From positions 26,500 through 90,499 of the forward strand of contig PLZA01000019.1 of the NCBI GenBank assembly GCA_003153505.1: DNA of 64,000 bases, in the 5' to 3' direction. A model generated the notes under the pieces. The model searched no databases and was not told the origin of the DNA. It saw nothing but the letters and a program-made list of their open reading frames with translations. Both the position numbers and the translations under genes were made by a program. Below are positions 54,845 through 63,366 of this stretch, piece by piece. The stretch comes from Candidatus Dormiibacterota bacterium (lineage in GTDB: Bacteria > Chloroflexota > Dormibacteria > Aeolococcales > Aeolococcaceae). Position 1 is the stretch's first letter. Every line of letters starts with the position of its first letter.

Positions 54845-56401
54845 TCAGCTCGGGTCGGTGAGCACCCGCGTCGCCTCGCGGCGGAGCTCCGCCCGGAGCA
54901 CCTTGCCGGTCGCGGTCTTCGGCAGCGTCTCGACGACGATCAGGCGACGGGGACGCTTGTAGCCCGCCAGCTCGTTGCGGCACCTGGCCAGCACATCGTC
55001 GGGGTCGAGATGCATTCCGGGCCGGGGCACCGCGAACGCGACGGTGCGGACGAGGCCGTCATCCCCGATGGCACCGACCACCACCGCCTCGGCGACGGAC
55101 TCGTGGCCGAGCAGCACGTTCTCGACCTCGGTCGGCGACACCCACTCGCCTGCAACCTTCAGCATGTCGTCGCGGCGCCCGAGGTGCCGGTACACGCCAT
55201 CAGCGTCGACCGAGTACAGGTCGCCGGTGGCGACCCATTCCCCGACGAACGTTCGGCGCGTCTCCGCGCTCCGACACCAATACCCGGTGGCCGCGGCGTC
55301 ACCCGAGACCCAGAGCTGGCCGGGCGTGTCCGTGGGCACGGCAGCGCCGCCATCGTCGAGCAGCCGCACAGCGTACCCGCCGACGGGTATCCCGGATGCG
55401 CCCGGGACCGCGTATCCGTCGCGGTTCGAGATGAAGATGTGGGTCAGCTCGGTCGATCCGATTCCGTCGAGTATCTCGAGACCGAAGCGTTCACGGAAGC
55501 GCCCGAACAGCTCAGCCGGGAGCGCCTCACCCGCGGAGATCGCCTGGCGGACGGAGCCGAAGGCGTCGTCGGGAATGTCCGCCGCGACGAGCGCCGCGTA
55601 GAAGGTCGGCACGGCGAAGAAGCGGGTGGGCCGGTACCGGTCCAACAGCGAAGCCACGAGCGCCGCGGTAGGAGGGCGGGTGGGCTCCAGCACCGCCTCC
55701 GCGCCGGCCGCAAGCGGGAACGTCAGGGAATTCCCGAGCCCGTACGCGTGGAACATCGGCGCGACGGAGAGGTGCCGGTCGCTCGGCCGCACGTCGAGAA
55801 CCTCGCGGGCATAGCCCTCGCACGTCGTGCGGATGTCGGCATGGCGGTGCATCGCCAGCTTGGGTCGCCCGGTCGTGCCGGAGGTGCAGAGCCAGAAGCC
55901 GGGAGACTCGGCGGCGGTCGCGTCGGCAGCGCCGTCCCCGCCGGTGGCGAGGATGTCGGACCACAGCGGCGCTGCGTCACTGTCGCTGGATCCGGGCCCG
56001 ACACGTATTGCTGAAACCAGGTCGGGTGCATCCTCCGCGAGCGCTGCCGTCAGGGTGGTCGCATCGCCCGCGACGATCGCCCAGCGAGCGCGAGCATCGC
56101 GAGCGATGGCGAGGAGATCCCGAGACGGCAGCAGCGGGTTGACCGGGAGGGCCACGGCGCCGATCCGCATCGCTGCCAGGATCGCGATGGCCAGGTCAGG
56201 ACCATCGCGCAGGATCATCATGACCCGCTCCTCTGGCCGGACGCCGAGACGGCGGAGGCCACCTGCCGCCGCCCTGATCGAGTCAAGCAATTCCTCGTAA
56301 CTGATCGTCGCATCCCCCGAGAGCAGGGCTACGCGCGCACCAGCGCCGGCTTCGACGTGGCGGTCGACGAGCCACTCGCTGGCGTTGAAATGCTCAGCCA
56401 A
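54845..56401 (-). CDS. Benzoate-CoA ligase family protein
   Basis: 518 residues of the ANL adenylation superfamily. It begins AEHFNASEWLVDRHVEAGAG, like benzoate-CoA ligases. The P-loop is LCTSGTTGRPKLAMH, then YGLGNSLTFPL, GIGSTELTHIF, WVATGDLYS and the C-terminal PKTATGKVLRAELR with the catalytic Lys. Beside boxBC it should activate benzoate (or a close analogue) to the CoA ester that BoxB uses. The start is TTG 56401, preceded by GGAG, overlapping the stop of the upstream hydrolase by eight bases; the longer frame to 56692 is spurious. Confidence 0.92.
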   Translation of the reverse strand: MAEHFNASEWLVDRHVEAGAGARVALLSGDATISYEELLDSIRAAAGGLRRLGVRPEERVMMILRDGPDLAIAILAAMRIGAVALPVNPLLPSRDLLAIARDARARWAIVAGDATTLTAALAEDAPDLVSAIRVGPGSSDSDAAPLWSDILATGGDGAADATAAESPGFWLCTSGTTGRPKLAMHRHADIRTTCEGYAREVLDVRPSDRHLSVAPMFHAYGLGNSLTFPLAAGAEAVLEPTRPPTAALVASLLDRYRPTRFFAVPTFYAALVAADIPDDAFGSVRQAISAGEALPAELFGRFRERFGLEILDGIGSTELTHIFISNRDGYAVPGASGIPVGGYAVRLLDDGGAAVPTDTPGQLWVSGDAAATGYWCRSAETRRTFVGEWVATGDLYSVDADGVYRHLGRRDDMLKVAGEWVSPTEVENVLLGHESVAEAVVVGAIGDDGLVRTVAFAVPRPGMHLDPDDVLARCRNELAGYKRPRRLIVVETLPKTATGKVLRAELRREATRVLTDPS

Positions 56402-57122
56402 CTCTGGACTCCGCGTCGTGCCACAACGCATTGAGGTCGGCGACGAACCGCCGCGGCTCCGCGCGATGGGGATCGTGTGTCGCGGCGTCCACCCACCTGA
56501 CTCGTACCCCGGGCACCGCGCCGAGCAACGCGTCGGCATGCAGCGCGGGGGCAAGCTCGTCATGGAGCCCGTGCATGGCATAGACGGGACGGCGCACCGC
56601 CGCAAGCTCGTCGACAATGCTCCAGTCCGCAAATGCCGGCGACGTCCAGAGCGCGTGCCAGCGGCCCGCGACAGTGGCCCAGTCCGCGCCATGGGCGCGC
56701 ATCATGCTGCGCCGCATCGGCTCAGGCCACTCCTCCGGCGGACCCATGCGGCCGAGTGTAGCCACCGTCGTGTCGTCACCGCGAACGTGGACCGCCACGA
56801 CTGCGACGCTGAGCACCAACTCCGGGACCCGGGCGGCGAGCAACAATGCGACGGTGCCGCCATCACTGTGGCCGATGAGGTGCGCTGGCAGCGCATGTCG
56901 CTCGGTGAGCATCTCGCAAAGATCCTCGACGTCCTCGTCGAACATCGCGGTCGTGAAGTCGCGATCGCGCGCTGAGCGCCCGAACCCTCGCCGGTCGTAT
57001 GCGATCGCCCGGCGGCCGCCGGCGGCGGCGGGCAGGAAGGCGTCCCAGGCGCGCGTCGACCCGACACCGTGGTGGAGCCACACCGTCGCCGGGTCACGCC
57101 CTGGATGCTCCTGAACGTACAT
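56394..57122 (-). CDS. Alpha/beta hydrolase in the box locus
   Basis: 242 residues. It has the fold marks VWLHHGVGSTRAWDAFLP (oxyanion region), AYDRRGFGRSA and the nucleophile elbow GHSDGGTVALLL; the acid is near MHGLHDELAP and the His is in AATHDPHRAEP. It precedes the benzoate-CoA ligase in the same operon. It may release benzoate from esters or act as a thioesterase that prevents CoA trapping; both are inference. The start is ATG 57122. Confidence 0.86.
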   Translation of the reverse strand: MYVQEHPGRDPATVWLHHGVGSTRAWDAFLPAAAGGRRAIAYDRRGFGRSARDRDFTTAMFDEDVEDLCEMLTERHALPAHLIGHSDGGTVALLLAARVPELVLSVAVVAVHVRGDDTTVATLGRMGPPEEWPEPMRRSMMRAHGADWATVAGRWHALWTSPAFADWSIVDELAAVRRPVYAMHGLHDELAPALHADALLGAVPGVRVRWVDAATHDPHRAEPRRFVADLNALWHDAESRVG

Positions 57123-57153
57123 GGACGATCAGCAGTCTAGGGTCGCCCGGGGG

Positions 57154-57912
57154 TTACCAGACCGCGACGCCCATGCCCCCGAAGGTGGCGATGGCCGAGC
57201 TGAATTCGGCGGTCGAGATGGTCCGGCGAAGCCCAACGCCAACGTCGACCACGGTGACTGTGCCCACCACCGAGTCGAAGCCGATGACGGTGACCGTGTG
57301 CTCCTGGGTCGTGTACGGCACGATTCGCCCGTCCCACGCCTTCCACGTGCTGGTTTGTGAGTAGCCGAAGTTGAAGTTGGTCCACACGATCACCGGGTGG
57401 CCGAGCTGAATCTGGTATTCGATGGCGGCCGTCGTCCATCCCGTGCGCGCGTCGACGGTCGCGCCGGCGCGCTGAGCAACGGCGGCGATCGGCGGGTAGT
57501 AGACCCCGTAGCCCGTGAAGTTGCCCTCTGATCCGTTGACGTTGCCGACGAACGCCGCGTACGGGTCACCCCAGGCGATCGGTCGCCCATGGGACAGCAG
57601 CGCAGGTTGGGGCTGTTTGGGGAGCGCGTCGAACACCCAGAGCTGGGTCAGCGCAAAGCCCTTCGTCTGGAGAGCCACGGCAAGTGCCGCCGACTCGCAG
57701 TCCAGCGCCATCGACTGATGGAGGGACGGCGCGTTGAGCAGGGCAGACGTCGCGATGTGGCAGACGTTCTGATGACCGGCGCCGGGAATCGTCGTTGAGG
57801 AACATGGCATGGGCTGCAACCCCGCCTCCGCCACGATTGGCCCCGCAAGCGTCAGCACGCTGATGCCCAGGCTTGCCAAACCGGTGAGGGTCGCGACCTT
57901 CCTTGCCTTCAC
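57154..57912 (-). CDS. Secreted C39-like cysteine peptidase-fold protein
   Basis: 252 residues with a signal peptide (ATLTGLASLGISVLTLAGPIVAEA). The mature domain shows the C39 pattern: Cys72 in ALDCESAALAVALQ, then GYGVYYPPIAAVAQ, GHPVIVWTNFNFG, and the catalytic His in QEHTVTVIGFD followed by VTVVDVG. Stand-alone secreted members of this type are often of unknown substrate, unlike the ABC-fused bacteriocin peptidases. The start is GTG. It is downstream of nothing obvious on its strand; 144 bases separate it from trkA. Confidence 0.82.
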   Translation of the reverse strand: MKARKVATLTGLASLGISVLTLAGPIVAEAGLQPMPCSSTTIPGAGHQNVCHIATSALLNAPSLHQSMALDCESAALAVALQTKGFALTQLWVFDALPKQPQPALLSHGRPIAWGDPYAAFVGNVNGSEGNFTGYGVYYPPIAAVAQRAGATVDARTGWTTAAIEYQIQLGHPVIVWTNFNFGYSQTSTWKAWDGRIVPYTTQEHTVTVIGFDSVVGTVTVVDVGVGLRRTISTAEFSSAIATFGGMGVAVW

Positions 57913-58056
57913 GCCATTGCCTCGAGAGGGGTTGCCGAGTGCTCGATGCTGTGACCGTATGGGCGCAACTCGAAGGGTGCCCGATTCGCGGCGATCCGTC
58001 AGCCGTCCGATACAGGAGCGTGACGGCCTGCGGGCGTGCCCTGGTGCCCCCGAGGA

Positions 58057-58752
58057 CTAGGAAACGGTCGGGCCCGGCCCTGCGGGTGGCGCGTCCCCGA
58101 CCAGGATGGTCTGGATGGCGCGCTCGCTCTCGACCATGGCAAGCACGATGACCTCGTCCCCGGCGAAGAGCAGCGTCTCGGGATCGGGGATGATCATGTG
58201 CTCGCGCCTGACGATGGCCACGATCGCCGACTCACGCGGCAGCCCGAGGTCGGCGATCGGCTGCCCGCAGGCCGGCGAATCCTCGGCAAGGGTGACCTCG
58301 AGCAGGTGGGCGGACGCTCCCTCGAAGCTCATCAAATGCACCAGCGATCCGATCGACACCGCCTCCTCGACGAGCGCGGTGTACAGCTGCGGGGTCGACA
58401 CTGGGACGTCGACTCCCCAGCTCTCGGTGAAGAGCCACTGGTTGCTGGCGTTGTTGACCCGCGCAATGACGCGCGGCACCGCGAACTCCTGCTTCGACAG
58501 CAGCGAGATGACGAGGTTGTCCTCATCGTCACCGGTCGCAGCGACCATGACATCGACCTCGGCCATGCCGGCGGCTTTGAGCGATGCGACCTCGCATGCG
58601 TCGGCCACCAGCCAGCGGACGTCGACATGCGGCTGGAAGCGGGCCACCTGCTCAGGGTCGACCTCGAGGATGAACACGTCGTGTCCATGCACCTTGAGGT
58701 CAGCCGCGACGGCCATACCCACACTCCCGCCGCCGGCGACGGCCACCTTCAT
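58057..58752 (-). CDS. TrkA/RCK potassium-channel regulatory protein (second of pair)
   Basis: 231 residues. The RCK_N Rossmann domain opens MKVAVAGGGSVGMAVAADLKVHGHDVFILEVD, followed by VDVMVAATGDDEDNLVISLL. An RCK_C domain follows near residue 135, ending LLFAGDEVIVLAMVES. It binds NAD(H) or nucleotides and gates a potassium transporter. It overlaps its upstream partner by one base (ATGA), so the two are coupled and probably heteromerise. Confidence 0.93.
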   Translation of the reverse strand: MKVAVAGGGSVGMAVAADLKVHGHDVFILEVDPEQVARFQPHVDVRWLVADACEVASLKAAGMAEVDVMVAATGDDEDNLVISLLSKQEFAVPRVIARVNNASNQWLFTESWGVDVPVSTPQLYTALVEEAVSIGSLVHLMSFEGASAHLLEVTLAEDSPACGQPIADLGLPRESAIVAIVRREHMIIPDPETLLFAGDEVIVLAMVESERAIQTILVGDAPPAGPGPTVS

Positions 58753-59438
58753 CAGTGTGCCTTGGTGGCGACAGCCACAGCGACTGGGGAGGGCGTGGCG
58801 AGCAGCGCCTCGAGTTCGGGAAGGTCGTCCTTCATGACCACGAGGTGGAGGAGATCCCCGTCCTGGCCGACGAGACCTTTGGTGTCGAGCCGCGGCATAC
58901 CGGCTCGGGTCACCGCGACGAGGCGGACCTTGCCTTCACTCTCGAGCGACGAGAGCTTCTGTCCGGCGAGATGCTCGGGGAGCACGCGGTCGAGCAGAAG
59001 GAGCATCCCGGTTGCGTCGCGCCAGTGGGGGGTGAACTCCTCGGGCAGCAGCCAGCTGCGGACCTGGTCCACTGTCCACGTGACAGTCGCCACCGTTGGA
59101 ATCCCGAGGCGCTGATACACCTGGGCTCGCTGTGGATCGTAGATGCGCGCGACGACCCGCTCGACACCGAAGGTTTCCCGGGCGATTCGCGCGCTGAGGA
59201 TATTCGAGTTGTCCCCTGAAGTCACGGCGGCGACGGCGTCGGCGTCCTCGATGCGGGCGTCGTGCAACGCGTTGCGGTCGAATCCTGATCCCTCGACGAC
59301 GATGCCTTTGAAATCCGTGGGAAGACGGCGAAACGCCTTGCGGTTCCGATCGATGACGGCGACGGAGTGACCTTCGGCTTCAAGGGTCCGTGCCAGCCCG
59401 GAGCCGACCCTTCCGCAACCGGCGATGACGATGTGCAC
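58752..59438 (-). CDS. TrkA/RCK potassium-channel regulatory protein (first of pair)
   Basis: 228 residues: HIVIAGCGRVGSGLARTLEAEGHSVAVIDRN, then GSGFDRNALHDARIEDADAVAAVTSGDNSNIL (RCK_N), and an RCK_C part from about residue 140. The start is GTG 59438. Divergent from the APC permease with about 75 bases between, an arrangement common in Actinomycetota, so the RCK pair and the permease probably work together in potassium homeostasis. Confidence 0.93.
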   Translation of the reverse strand: MHIVIAGCGRVGSGLARTLEAEGHSVAVIDRNRKAFRRLPTDFKGIVVEGSGFDRNALHDARIEDADAVAAVTSGDNSNILSARIARETFGVERVVARIYDPQRAQVYQRLGIPTVATVTWTVDQVRSWLLPEEFTPHWRDATGMLLLLDRVLPEHLAGQKLSSLESEGKVRLVAVTRAGMPRLDTKGLVGQDGDLLHLVVMKDDLPELEALLATPSPVAVAVATKAH

Positions 59439-59499
59439 CGGACCATTCAAGCAGGTCACTCGGGCGTCGGGCGATGCCGGTGCCAACTTCGGCATGGGG

Positions 59500-59514
59500 C
59501 ATACTGCGGCCGTG
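59500..59514 (+). promoter_or_regulatory. Leaderless-type promoter of the APC permease
   Basis: CATACT (59500-59505), six bases, then GTG at 59512. The box favours this start over ATG 59494, which has no ribosome site. Confidence 0.4.
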
Positions 59515-61857
59515 GAAGTGCCAGAGAGCGTTCCGGTGGCATCGTCGCGCCCACTCGCTCCCGAGGCCCCCGGAGCGTCGGGTGCCGGAACCTACCCGGA
59601 GTCCTGGGCCTACCGGCTGAAGAACCGGATCCTCGGGCCCCCGATGGTCTCCGAGCAACTCAGCCAGGAGCGGCTCGCAACGCCGGTCGCCATCGGCGTG
59701 CTCGCGCCGGACATGATCTCGTCGTCCGCCTACGGCACCGAAGAGATGCTCGTGATCATGGTCCCGATCATCGGTCTCGCCGCATTCTCGATGGTGATCC
59801 CGATCACCCTGGCGATCCTCGCGGTGATGGTCTTCGTGATGATCTCCTACATCCAGGTCATCGGCGTGTACACGAGGAGCGGCGGCTCGTACGTGGTTGC
59901 GCGCGACAACTTCGGCCCGAACGTCGCACAGGTCGCCGCCGTCGCGCTGCTCATCGATTACACGGTGACCGTTGCTGTGCAGACCTCCGCGGGGACCGCG
60001 GCGTTGACATCGGCTCTTCCCAAGCTGGTGCCGTACACCATCGCGATCACTGTCGGAGTGACGCTCATCATGCTCTTCGGCAACCTGCGCGGCATCCGAG
60101 AAGCCGGTTCCATCTTCGCGATCCCGACGTACTTCTATGTGGTGTCACTGTCGCTCGTGGTCATCACCGGGCTCGTCAAAGCAGTGCTCGGCGGGCTCCA
60201 CGCCCATGCACTCCCCAGCGCCGCCGAGCTCGGCTATCCGATCGGCAACCAGCGGGGCTTCCTCATGGGGTTGGGCATCTTCTATTGCCTGCGCGCATTC
60301 GCCAACGGCGGGTCCTCGCTCACCGGGTTGGAAGCGGTGTCCAATGGCATTTCAAGCTTCCGCCGTCCCGAGGCACGCAACGGCCGGATCGCGCTCCTCA
60401 TCATGTGCGGGATCCTCGGGTTTCTCGTGCTCGGGACATCGCTGCTGGCGCACTGGACGCACGCGGTCCCGTATCTCTCCGGCAGCCCGACGGTTGTCTC
60501 GCAAGAGGTGCGCTATGTCCTCGGCAACAGCTGGGTCGGCACCGCGCTCTTCTACCTCGTGCAGGCGGCAACGGTGCTGATTCTGTTCACCGGCGGTAAC
60601 ACCAGCTTCAATGGGTTCCCCTACCTGGCGAGCTTCGTTGCGGGGGACTCCTTCCTCCCACGCCAGCTGACCAAGCGTGGTCATCGCCTCGCGTTCTCCA
60701 ACGGCATCTTCGTGCTGGCCGCGTTGGCGATTCTCCTGATCATCGTCTTCAAAGCGCAGCTCAACGCGCTGGTCGGCCTCTACGCCATCGGCGTCTTCAC
60801 CGGCTTTTCCTTCGCGGGATTCGGCATGCTCAAACATCACCTCACGCAGCGGGGGAGGCGATGGCGGATCGGTGCGGTCATCAACGGGTTTGCGGGCGGC
60901 CTGTCGGTCGCGGTCGTGGGGATCCTCCTGGTCACCAAGTTCTTCGAAGGCGCGTGGATCGTCGCCGTCGTCGGACCTCCGATGTACTACGGCCTGATCC
61001 GGCTCCACCGCCAGTACGTCGCGGAGGAGAAGCAACTCGAGACCGGTGCCGGCTCCGCCGCGGAAGCGCCGGTGCTCCAGCGACACGTGGTGCTCGTGCT
61101 CGTCGGTCAGCTCGACATGGCGGCCGCACGCGCCGTGCAGTACGCGCGCACGCTGCGTCCCGACGAGCTCCGCGCCGTGCACTTCAATATCGATGCGGCC
61201 GCCACCGAACAGCTCAAGGAAGAATGGAGCAGGCTCGGCCTCGCGCACCTGCCGCTCGACATCCTGGAATGCCGCGACCGCCGGCTCGAGCGTGCGGCCC
61301 TCGAGTACGTCGCCGACGTCGTCGCCGACGGCAAGACGGAGTGCACCGTACTGCTCCCGCGTCGCGCGTTTCACTCGCGCCTCGCGCGCGTGCTCCACGA
61401 CCGGACGGCTGACCGCATCGCGGATGCGGTGGGCGGCGTCGCGCACGTCGCGGCAACCATCGTTCCGTTCAACCTCGAAGCCGCTCGGCGGCGTAGGTTC
61501 CGCACGCACACGGTCCGCCCGGACGGCGTGCGGCGCAAGCCGATGCGCGGCGCGGGCGTGGACCGGGAGCTGGCCCGGCGCGCCACCGGGACCATCCCGA
61601 TCAGTGATGTGGCATGGCGTACCCGCGTCCGCGTCGCAGGACGCATCCGCTCGCTGCGCGTGCAGACGGCGAAGGGCACCGCCAACCTCGAGTGCGAGAT
61701 CACCGATGACACCGGCATCCTGCTGCTCGTGTTCCAGGGACGCCCGAAAATCCCCGGCATCGAGCCGGGGGCGCGCCTGATCGTCGAAGGGATGGTGGGG
61801 TCGTGGCAACGACGCCTTGCCATCCTGAACCCCGACTACGAGCTGGTCAGCGAGTAG
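59512..61857 (+). CDS. APC-family permease (KimA-like) with C-terminal OB-fold
   Basis: 781 residues. The first 500 or so form a 12-helix APC transporter: PDMISSSAYGTEEMLVIMVP, VARDNFGPNVAQVAAVALLIDYTVTVAVQTSAG, then FFEGAWIVAVVGPPMYYGL at the end of the membrane part. A soluble USP-like region follows (VLQRHVVLVLVGQLDMAAARAVQYAR). This plan is that of the KimA potassium importers. The last 90 residues form an OB-fold: RTRVRVAGRIRSLRVQ, LECEITDDTGILLLVFQGRPKIPGIEPG. In many actinobacteria a separate OB-fold gene lies near the trkA-trkA-permease cluster; here it is fused. Probably a potassium transporter regulated with the RCK pair. Confidence 0.86.
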   Translation: MEVPESVPVASSRPLAPEAPGASGAGTYPESWAYRLKNRILGPPMVSEQLSQERLATPVAIGVLAPDMISSSAYGTEEMLVIMVPIIGLAAFSMVIPITLAILAVMVFVMISYIQVIGVYTRSGGSYVVARDNFGPNVAQVAAVALLIDYTVTVAVQTSAGTAALTSALPKLVPYTIAITVGVTLIMLFGNLRGIREAGSIFAIPTYFYVVSLSLVVITGLVKAVLGGLHAHALPSAAELGYPIGNQRGFLMGLGIFYCLRAFANGGSSLTGLEAVSNGISSFRRPEARNGRIALLIMCGILGFLVLGTSLLAHWTHAVPYLSGSPTVVSQEVRYVLGNSWVGTALFYLVQAATVLILFTGGNTSFNGFPYLASFVAGDSFLPRQLTKRGHRLAFSNGIFVLAALAILLIIVFKAQLNALVGLYAIGVFTGFSFAGFGMLKHHLTQRGRRWRIGAVINGFAGGLSVAVVGILLVTKFFEGAWIVAVVGPPMYYGLIRLHRQYVAEEKQLETGAGSAAEAPVLQRHVVLVLVGQLDMAAARAVQYARTLRPDELRAVHFNIDAAATEQLKEEWSRLGLAHLPLDILECRDRRLERAALEYVADVVADGKTECTVLLPRRAFHSRLARVLHDRTADRIADAVGGVAHVAATIVPFNLEAARRRRFRTHTVRPDGVRRKPMRGAGVDRELARRATGTIPISDVAWRTRVRVAGRIRSLRVQTAKGTANLECEITDDTGILLLVFQGRPKIPGIEPGARLIVEGMVGSWQRRLAILNPDYELVSE

Positions 61858-61900
61858 ACGTCAGCCCGTCATCCGGATCCCGCGTGTCGACCAGAGGTGA

Positions 61901-62332
61901 CTACTGGGAGCTGCCTCGTACGGTCAGCAGCCAAGGAAGTGCCTCGGCCATCGGCCGGATGAGCGTCTGGGCATGTGCGCTGTCCAGATGTCCCATCGCG
62001 TGCAGGGCGAGCGCCGCTCCGAGCGCTGCGGACTCGGCGTGATGACCGTTCTGGCCGTGCTCGATCTTCCATGACACCAGCGACGTGCGGCCCTCGGTGA
62101 GGTCGAGGATCTGGCGTTGCAGCGCCTCCCATTCGGTACTGAGATGGGCGCCCTCGATGGCGCGCAGCGCCGCCGTCTCGGCCGCGTGGTATCCGTCCAG
62201 GTGCGGGAGCGCCCGCACCTCCCAACCGCGCGCGATCCGCTCGATCGCCGCAGGCGAGAGCGTGCGCATGTCGTCGAGGAGACGCGCCGTCCCGTGGTCT
62301 TCAGGCGTGTAGCCATATCCGTCGCTGTCCAT
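61901..62332 (-). CDS. Protein of unknown function
   Basis: 143 residues, mostly helical, soluble, with several His (LPHLDGYHAAETAAL, EHGQNGHHAESAALGAALALHAMGHL). I do not recognise a family. I choose ATG 62332, since upstream sequence in the same frame is the shadow of the divergent SDR gene. It is divergent from the SDR. Confidence 0.6.
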   Translation of the reverse strand: MDSDGYGYTPEDHGTARLLDDMRTLSPAAIERIARGWEVRALPHLDGYHAAETAALRAIEGAHLSTEWEALQRQILDLTEGRTSLVSWKIEHGQNGHHAESAALGAALALHAMGHLDSAHAQTLIRPMAEALPWLLTVRGSSQ

Positions 62333-62393
62333 GCGCTGACTCTGACACGATCGCCCGGCTCCATAGGTCCCGCTGTGGCAATCTACCGAGACG

Positions 62394-63164
62394 ATGGCGC
62401 TATCGACGAGGCCCCTCGAGAATGCGGTTGCCCTCGTGACCGGCGCGTCGAGCGGCATCGGATCGGCGACCGCCGTGTCCCTCGCCGGCCTCGGCGCCTG
62501 CGTCGCCCTGGTCGCCCGCCGCCAGGATCGTTTGGAGGAACTCGCCGGCCGGCTGCGCTCCGCAGGGGCAACGGTGGCGGTCATCGCCGCCGACGTGACG
62601 CACCAGGGCGAGGCAGACCGAGCGGTGGCGGAGTGCGTGACCCGCCTCGGCCGCCTCGACATCCTGGTGAACAACGCAGGGGTGATGCTCCTCGGGCCCG
62701 TCGTCGACGCCCCGGTCGAGGAATGGGAGCGGATGGTCCAGATCAACGTCCTCGGCTTGCTCTACTGCACCCACGCCGCGCTGCCGCATCTCCTGCGATC
62801 CGCAGAGGACAGTCCTCGCGGCGTTGCCGACCTGGTCAACATCAGCTCGGTCGCCGGCCGCGAGACGCGCAGTGGGAGTGGCGTGTACAACGCCACCAAG
62901 CACGGGGTCGGTGCGTTCAGCGACGCGCTTCGTAAGGAGGTCACGACCCGCCACCTGCGGGTGTCGGTCGTCGAACCGGGCGCAGTCGACACCGAGCTGG
63001 CGTCGCACAACCGGCCGGAGATCCTGGAGGGGATGCGCCGGCGGTTCGCGTCAATCGAGCGCCTCACCGCGGACGACGTCGCCGACGCCATCGCGTACAT
63101 CGTGAGCAGGCCTCGACACGTCGCGATCAACGAGGTTCTGATGCGGCCGACCGAGCAGGAATAG
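62394..63164 (+). CDS. SDR family oxidoreductase
   Basis: 256 residues, classical short-chain dehydrogenase: VALVTGASSGIGSATAVSLAG (cofactor), LDILVNNAGVMLLGPV, the catalytic Ser in DLVNISSVAG, YNATKHGVGAFSDALRKEV (Tyr and Lys), and VEPGAVDTELASH. It closely resembles NADP-dependent serine/3-hydroxy acid dehydrogenases (YdfG type). A terminator follows. Confidence 0.92.
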   Translation: MALSTRPLENAVALVTGASSGIGSATAVSLAGLGACVALVARRQDRLEELAGRLRSAGATVAVIAADVTHQGEADRAVAECVTRLGRLDILVNNAGVMLLGPVVDAPVEEWERMVQINVLGLLYCTHAALPHLLRSAEDSPRGVADLVNISSVAGRETRSGSGVYNATKHGVGAFSDALRKEVTTRHLRVSVVEPGAVDTELASHNRPEILEGMRRRFASIERLTADDVADAIAYIVSRPRHVAINEVLMRPTEQE

Positions 63165-63205
63165 CCCCCCGGAGATCGCCGTCCATGGGTAGCGAGCACG
63201 AAAAT

Positions 63206-63226
63206 TCACCCGTTGGGGTGATTTTT
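63206..63226 (+). terminator. Rho-independent terminator after the SDR
   Basis: TCACCC (63206-63211) pairs GGGTGA (63216-63221) around GTTG and is followed by TTTTT (63222-63226). AAAA at 63201-63204 also allows use on the other strand. Confidence 0.75.
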
Positions 63227-63366
63227 CGTTCGAGGAGTTGACAAACCCGTCTCGATTGACCAACCATCCGGACGCTGCCTCAAGGAGGTTTGGTGGCGGC
63301 GCTCGTCGCTCCCTGAGCGGGTGGCGTCGCCAACGGTGGGTTCTCGGTTTGGAGGGCAAAGGTCTA

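Noticed and set aside
60352..61809. Minus-strand frame of 485 codons
   Set aside because: Shadow of the permease-OB fusion.
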